Positions 5,919 to 8,983 of a stretch of 8,983 nt of DNA are shown in pieces. Below the pieces are notes generated by a model that was given only the letters and a program-made list of their open reading frames with translations, did not search any database and was not told the origin of the DNA. This stretch comes from a candidate division WS6 bacterium GW2011_GWC2_36_7. Its GTDB lineage: Bacteria; Patescibacteriota; Dojkabacteria; SC72. The stretch lies in assembly GCA_000991805.1 (NCBI GenBank), contig LBSF01000017.1:1-8983 (forward strand). The letters are read 5' to 3'. Position numbers and translations under genes: made by a program. Each line of letters begins with the position of its first letter. Within the stretch, counting starts at the first letter, position 1.

Positions 5919-6962
5919 ATGAGAATAAATCTGTCCAAGAAAAATAAGATAATAGTAATAATCCTTCTTGTATTAGTATTCGGTGGTACTGGGGGCTATC
6001 TTCTTTGGAGAGTTAATCAAGATAAAACGGTAGCGCCAACGGATAGTGAAGCTGGTTGTATTGCCGTGGGAACAGAATCATGTCGTGATTATGAGGGGAG
6101 CTGTGATGAAAGTCGTGGTCTTAAGGGATGTGGATCAGATATGGGACCTATTGCGGCAGGGCATTCTTGGTGTCAAACTTACCGAATGGAATGTACTTCC
6201 GAATGTGGCGATGGAACTTGCTCAAGTGATGAAAATGCAACATCATGTCCTAAAGATTGTGCAAAATGTGGAGATGATATTTGTAGTAGTACAGAATCAC
6301 TCGAGCTATGCCCAGAAGATTGTTCTGTATGTGGTGATAATAAATGTACAGGAACGGAAACTGCTACTACATGCGAATCAGATTGTGCTTGTAAAGCATT
6401 AGTATGGAGTAGCAAACCAAGTGGCGAATACAAACCCGACGATGTAACAACTGCAACCTCTTCAATTGTAATTACGAATCCCAATAGCACAAGTGATGCC
6501 TTAACAGGTATAACAATGCAATTTAATGGAACTACTCTTGCACAATGTAGTAGCTCAGCAACAGGAAATTGTTTTAATGTTGGAACAGACACTACAGGAA
6601 AACAAAAAGTGACACTAAATTTGTTTGATGAAGCTCAAACAGTAACAGACGGTACATATGATCTATCCATTTCACTTCCTGGTCCTTCTACTTCATGTGT
6701 TGAAACCGCGACATTCACAGTGGCTGAAGATGCTGTCGTAGTAGTAGTCGATGAAGTCCCAGATACAGGTCTCTTTGATGGAGTGATGAGTAAGATATAT
6801 CTTGGTTCTGGTTTTGTATTCTTGGGTCTAATGACTACACAGTTCTCAAAGCTCGGATATATGTTCAATATCATTGGTGAGAGAAATAGGGTAGTATTAG
6901 AGGAGAAGAAAAGGAAAAGGGAAGAGGATAAAAGAAATAGGTTTGAAAGAAGGTTTAAATAA
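5919..6962 (+). CDS. Cysteine-rich membrane-anchored surface protein with PDTG C-terminal motif
   Basis: This 347-residue protein has no name I recognise. Residues 1-9 are basic and 11-30 form a membrane segment, followed by the linker LLWRVNQDKTVAPTDSEAG (28-46) that recurs in the next gene. Residues 47-158 are cysteine-rich and contain three tandem CGDxxC-x8-C-x3-C repeats at 96-114, 117-135 and 138-156, most with the CPxDC ending. Residues 160-270 look like an Ig-like beta domain. The C-terminus has VPDTGLFD (280-287), a membrane segment (about 291-308) and a 40-residue strongly basic tail. This predicts an exported domain tethered at both ends. The cysteines may form disulfides, or bind metal in the D/E-rich repeats; neither can be shown here. 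There is no Shine-Dalgarno site, and its stop overlaps the next start. Confidence 0.8.
   Translation: MRINLSKKNKIIVIILLVLVFGGTGGYLLWRVNQDKTVAPTDSEAGCIAVGTESCRDYEGSCDESRGLKGCGSDMGPIAAGHSWCQTYRMECTSECGDGTCSSDENATSCPKDCAKCGDDICSSTESLELCPEDCSVCGDNKCTGTETATTCESDCACKALVWSSKPSGEYKPDDVTTATSSIVITNPNSTSDALTGITMQFNGTTLAQCSSSATGNCFNVGTDTTGKQKVTLNLFDEAQTVTDGTYDLSISLPGPSTSCVETATFTVAEDAVVVVVDEVPDTGLFDGVMSKIYLGSGFVFLGLMTTQFSKLGYMFNIIGERNRVVLEEKKRKREEDKRNRFERRFK
5994..6055 (+). repeat. Direct repeat copy 1: shared N-terminal anchor module
   Basis: This 62-nt stretch is 52/62 identical, without gaps, to 7043-7104 in the following gene. It encodes GYLLWRVNQDKTVAPTDSEAG. Most differences are third-codon changes, which points to gene duplication with the protein sequence kept under selection. 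Confidence 0.7.
6204..6386 (+). repeat. Three tandem 21-residue CGDxxC repeats
   Basis: Three coding repeats have a 63-nt period and a constant cysteine spacing, C-x4-C-x8-C-x3-C-x2. Similar CGDGxCxxxExxxxCPxDC units occur in extracellular proteins of many organisms. The acidic residues at fixed positions suggest disulfide-plus-calcium knots, but this is inference. Confidence 0.7.
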
Positions 6963-8461
6963 TGAGTGTAAAAATTCGTTTAACAAAGAAATCAAAAATC
7001 ATTATATTGGCATCATTGGTGCTGATATTGGCTGGGGCTGGAGGATACCTTCTTTGGAGAGTGAATCAAGATGATACAGTAGCTCCAACAGATAGTGAGG
7101 CAGGACAATCAAATAACGGAACTTGTTGGTATTGTTGTAAGGAGAGTGAATTCAAATATGATTCAAAGGGAAATAAATATTGCCCTGGAGGTAGTCTCTG
7201 TAATGGTGGATCTGTAACCTGTGGAGATGGCGCATCAATTCCAATTAAATCTGGACAATCGGCATCCAGCGCGTGTCCAGCATGTCTCCATGCCGCACCT
7301 GCTAGTGAAGAGCCTGTCGGTGGAGTTGAGTGTAATGTGGGATCTCAATGCTCAAATAAATGTTACTGGCCTGAAGTTGCATACTGTAATGGAGATGGGA
7401 CATGTAGCTGTAAAAGTGGAAGTAGTAATGGATGTAATGACAGTGCTCCGACATGTACTCCCACATGTAATGGTACGAATAGCACAGCCGAGTGTACGGC
7501 AAGATGTTCAGGATGTGACAACCTATACACTTACAAAAAGGATTGTACTGTAGCAACTAACGTCTGTGACTCTGGAGCATGGGTAACCAAACCAACAGAA
7601 TCCTACGCATATTGTGCACCAATAACATATTCCGCAACTGCCACAGACTCCGATGGAATAGATCAAACATCAATATCAGTAAAATTAAATAACGTAAGTA
7701 GAACAGGAGTAACAAAAAGTAATGTATCAACTACAACTACCATATCCGAAACACTCAGCAGTGCTACAAATTGTCTAACCCCAGGCTCTTACACCCTCGC
7801 TATGGACTGGAAAGATACCAAAGGTGCAACTAGTACAAACTGTGCATTAAGTACAACCTTTACAGTCTCAAAAGAAGTCTTAAATCCAGATTGGGATATA
7901 TCCAAGGGAGTAGTAGAGAAATGTATAGATGAAAATACTGCAGACCCATCTTCCCAATTAACATACACCGTTACAGTAAAGAATACTGGGGCAGGAGAAG
8001 GAACAATTACAAAGATAGTGGATTCGCTCGATGCTAAAGTACTCGAGGCATACATCAGTAACATATCAAACAGTGGAATATATGCAGATGGAGATATAAC
8101 CTGGACACTATCTGATACAGATAAAGTATTTGTTGCTGATCAATCGAAAGTATTTACATATATCATAACTGTACCGAAAGATACCTTTGGAACATATGCA
8201 AATACAGTAACTGCATATCCTGCAGAAGGAGAGAATGTAATTGCAAATGCAAATGTAGTAGCAGATTGTGTAGTAGAAGCCCCAGATACAGGAATCTTTG
8301 ATTCTACATGGGCTAAGATATTAGTTGGAGTGGTATTTATAGGGGTTGGTGTAAACTACTTACAGATATCCAAATTTACTAAAAAGCTGTACATTTCTGT
8401 AAATGAATTCTCAGATGACAGAAGAAAAAAGAATTTTGAAAAAAAGGTGGTAAAAAGATAA
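6962..8461 (+). CDS. Cysteine-rich membrane-anchored surface protein with DUF11-like domain and PDTG motif
   Basis: This 499-residue protein is a paralogue of the preceding one at both ends but not in the middle. A basic start and a membrane segment (12-32) lead into the shared linker LLWRVNQDDTVAPTDSEAG (30-48). Residues 55-220 hold more than twenty cysteines without the regular CGDxxC repeat. Residues 220-303 are a threonine/serine-rich beta region. Residues 310-437 resemble the DUF11 repeat domain: DISKGV, then LTYTVTVKNTGAGEGTITKIVDSL, ending in TYANTVTAYP. APDTGIFD (440-447) precedes a final membrane segment (about 450-468) and a basic tail. The ATG overlaps the previous stop by one base (TAATG), so translation is likely coupled. 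A surface or cell-envelope role is likely; the ligand is unknown. Confidence 0.8.
   Translation: MSVKIRLTKKSKIIILASLVLILAGAGGYLLWRVNQDDTVAPTDSEAGQSNNGTCWYCCKESEFKYDSKGNKYCPGGSLCNGGSVTCGDGASIPIKSGQSASSACPACLHAAPASEEPVGGVECNVGSQCSNKCYWPEVAYCNGDGTCSCKSGSSNGCNDSAPTCTPTCNGTNSTAECTARCSGCDNLYTYKKDCTVATNVCDSGAWVTKPTESYAYCAPITYSATATDSDGIDQTSISVKLNNVSRTGVTKSNVSTTTTISETLSSATNCLTPGSYTLAMDWKDTKGATSTNCALSTTFTVSKEVLNPDWDISKGVVEKCIDENTADPSSQLTYTVTVKNTGAGEGTITKIVDSLDAKVLEAYISNISNSGIYADGDITWTLSDTDKVFVADQSKVFTYIITVPKDTFGTYANTVTAYPAEGENVIANANVVADCVVEAPDTGIFDSTWAKILVGVVFIGVGVNYLQISKFTKKLYISVNEFSDDRRKKNFEKKVVKR
7043..7104 (+). repeat. Direct repeat copy 2: shared N-terminal anchor module
   Basis: This is the partner of 5994-6055 and encodes GYLLWRVNQDDTVAPTDSEAG. 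It lies in the same frame and at the same place after the membrane segment as copy 1. Confidence 0.7.
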
Positions 8462-8468
8462 AAAGGTA

Positions 8469-8477
8469 TGATATAAT
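8469..8477 (+). promoter_or_regulatory. Extended -10 promoter of rpsU
   Basis: TGATATAAT is a perfect extended -10 element (TGnTATAAT), with TATAAT at 8472-8477. No -35 is visible at normal spacing, which is common for extended -10 promoters. It begins just after the preceding stop codon. Transcription from about 8484 would give a leader of roughly 30 nt that carries the rpsU ribosome binding site. Confidence 0.6.
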
Positions 8478-8503
8478 CACCGAGCATAGATATATATTAA
8501 ATA

Positions 8504-8510
8504 AAAGGAG
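8504..8510 (+). promoter_or_regulatory. Strong ribosome binding site of rpsU
   Basis: AAAGGAG lies 5 nt before the ATG at 8516. It is the closest match to the anti-Shine-Dalgarno sequence in the window, in contrast to tsf, rseP, both surface-protein genes and yqeY, which have none. Confidence 0.8.
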
Positions 8511-8515
8511 TTCAA

Positions 8516-8716
8516 ATGTCAGTTATAGTACATTCCAGTGAAAATATAGATAGTGCTCTTAAAAGACTTCACAGAGAAGTATTAAGAGAAAAGATTTTAG
8601 AAACTTACAGAGCTAAGGCTTTTAGAATCATCCCTGGTACTCTCATGATCGAGAAGAGAAGGGAATGGGCCAAAATGAAGAGAAGAAGAAGAGCTGCAGC
8701 TAGAAGAGCAAAATAA
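8516..8716 (+). CDS. rpsU: 30S ribosomal protein bS21
   Basis: S21 sits near the 3' end of 16S rRNA on the small-subunit platform. The 66-residue protein matches the family: IVHSSENIDSALKRLHREVLR near the start (4-24), then REKILETYRAKAFRI (24-38), EKRREWAKMKRRRRAA (46-61) and a strongly basic end. It has its own promoter and a strong ribosome binding site. A yqeY-like gene follows 26 nt later; an rpsU-yqeY pair is a common bacterial arrangement. Confidence 0.93.
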   Translation: MSVIVHSSENIDSALKRLHREVLREKILETYRAKAFRIIPGTLMIEKRREWAKMKRRRRAAARRAK

Positions 8717-8742
8717 GCAGTTAAATTAACTCTTACAACATA

Positions 8743-8983
8743 ATGTCCATATCAGAAAATATCCGTAAAGATATGTTTACAGCTTCCAAAGAAGGAAGAA
8801 CCGATGAATCAGACATCCTTAAAATGGCTTTAGCTGCTATCAAGAATGCTGAAATTGACTCCGAAAAAGAATTGACAGATGAAGATGTTGAAAAGATTCT
8901 AAGAAAGGAAGCAAGGAAAGTAACTGATGCCATAGATCAATATACAAAGATGGGTAGAGAAGATCTTTTGGCAAAAGAAAAAA
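8743..8983 (+). CDS. yqeY: YqeY/GatB-domain protein, 3' end cut by the window
   Basis: An open frame from the ATG at 8743 runs to the window edge, giving 80 complete codons. The sequence fits the N-terminal half of YqeY: SISENIRKDMFTASKEGR (2-19), LKMALAAIKNAEID (26-39), ELTDEDVEKILRKEARK (42-58), then a helix with QYTKMGREDLLAKEK (66-80). YqeY resembles the tRNA-binding tail domain of the GatB amidotransferase subunit; its own role is not settled. There is no Shine-Dalgarno site in the 26-nt gap after rpsU, so it is probably translated from the rpsU transcript. Confidence 0.85.
   Translation, partial: MSISENIRKDMFTASKEGRTDESDILKMALAAIKNAEIDSEKELTDEDVEKILRKEARKVTDAIDQYTKMGREDLLAKEK

Noticed and set aside
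6046..6402. A second + strand open frame inside the first cysteine-rich gene, with a similar one at 7221-7553 in the second
   Set aside because: Both lie out of frame inside supported genes; their valine/methionine-rich products only reflect frame-shifted cysteine codons.
6179..6592. Minus-strand open frame of 137 residues over the cysteine repeats
   Set aside because: The repeat structure of the + strand gene alone explains its serine/histidine-rich pattern; there is no start signal or known domain.
5994..7104. CRISPR or other non-coding repeat array
   Set aside because: The repeats are two coding copies of a protein module in the same frame, with mostly synonymous changes and no spacer pattern.

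Overview
The window looks like a stretch of chromosome from an A+T-rich, ultra-small-genome bacterium of the Patescibacteria/CPR type. Dojkabacteria/WS6 or a neighbouring lineage is possible, but I cannot fix the phylum from one window. The reasons are compact gene packing, standard-code stops including a TGA at the end of radC, few Shine-Dalgarno sites, a shortened rpsB-tsf-frr-rseP cluster, and membrane proteins with a shared PDTG-(L/I)FD C-terminal motif. All genes read on the + strand except one small transposase.

Layout. Positions 88-1602 hold two genes with JAMM-type metal-binding motifs: radC, and a divergent JAMM-domain protein of unknown role. Each is preceded by a short A+T-rich palindrome and a -10-like box very close to the start codon. 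A good sigma70-like promoter (1605-1633) and a potentially structured leader then introduce the translation cluster: rpsB (S2), tsf (EF-Ts), frr (ribosome recycling factor) and rseP (site-2 protease). The usual pyrH slot between tsf and frr instead holds a REP-associated (Y1/HUH) transposase flanked by inverted palindromes. The uppS, cdsA and dxr genes that often sit between frr and rseP are absent.

Downstream of rseP lie two tightly coupled genes (5919-6962 and 6962-8461) for cysteine-rich, doubly membrane-anchored surface proteins. They share an N-terminal anchor module and a C-terminal PDTG motif plus transmembrane segment. The window closes with an extended -10 promoter, the strongest ribosome binding site in the window, rpsU (S21), and the start of a yqeY/GatB-domain gene cut by the window edge.

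The most unusual observations are an S2 protein carrying a C-terminal domain that resembles the RNA polymerase alpha-subunit C-terminal domain, an EF-Ts with a duplicated N-terminal UBA-like domain, the pair of PDTG-anchored cysteine-rich proteins beside a site-2 protease, and a strong ribosome binding site on rpsU among genes that mostly lack one. All identifications come from reading motifs by eye; no database search was run.
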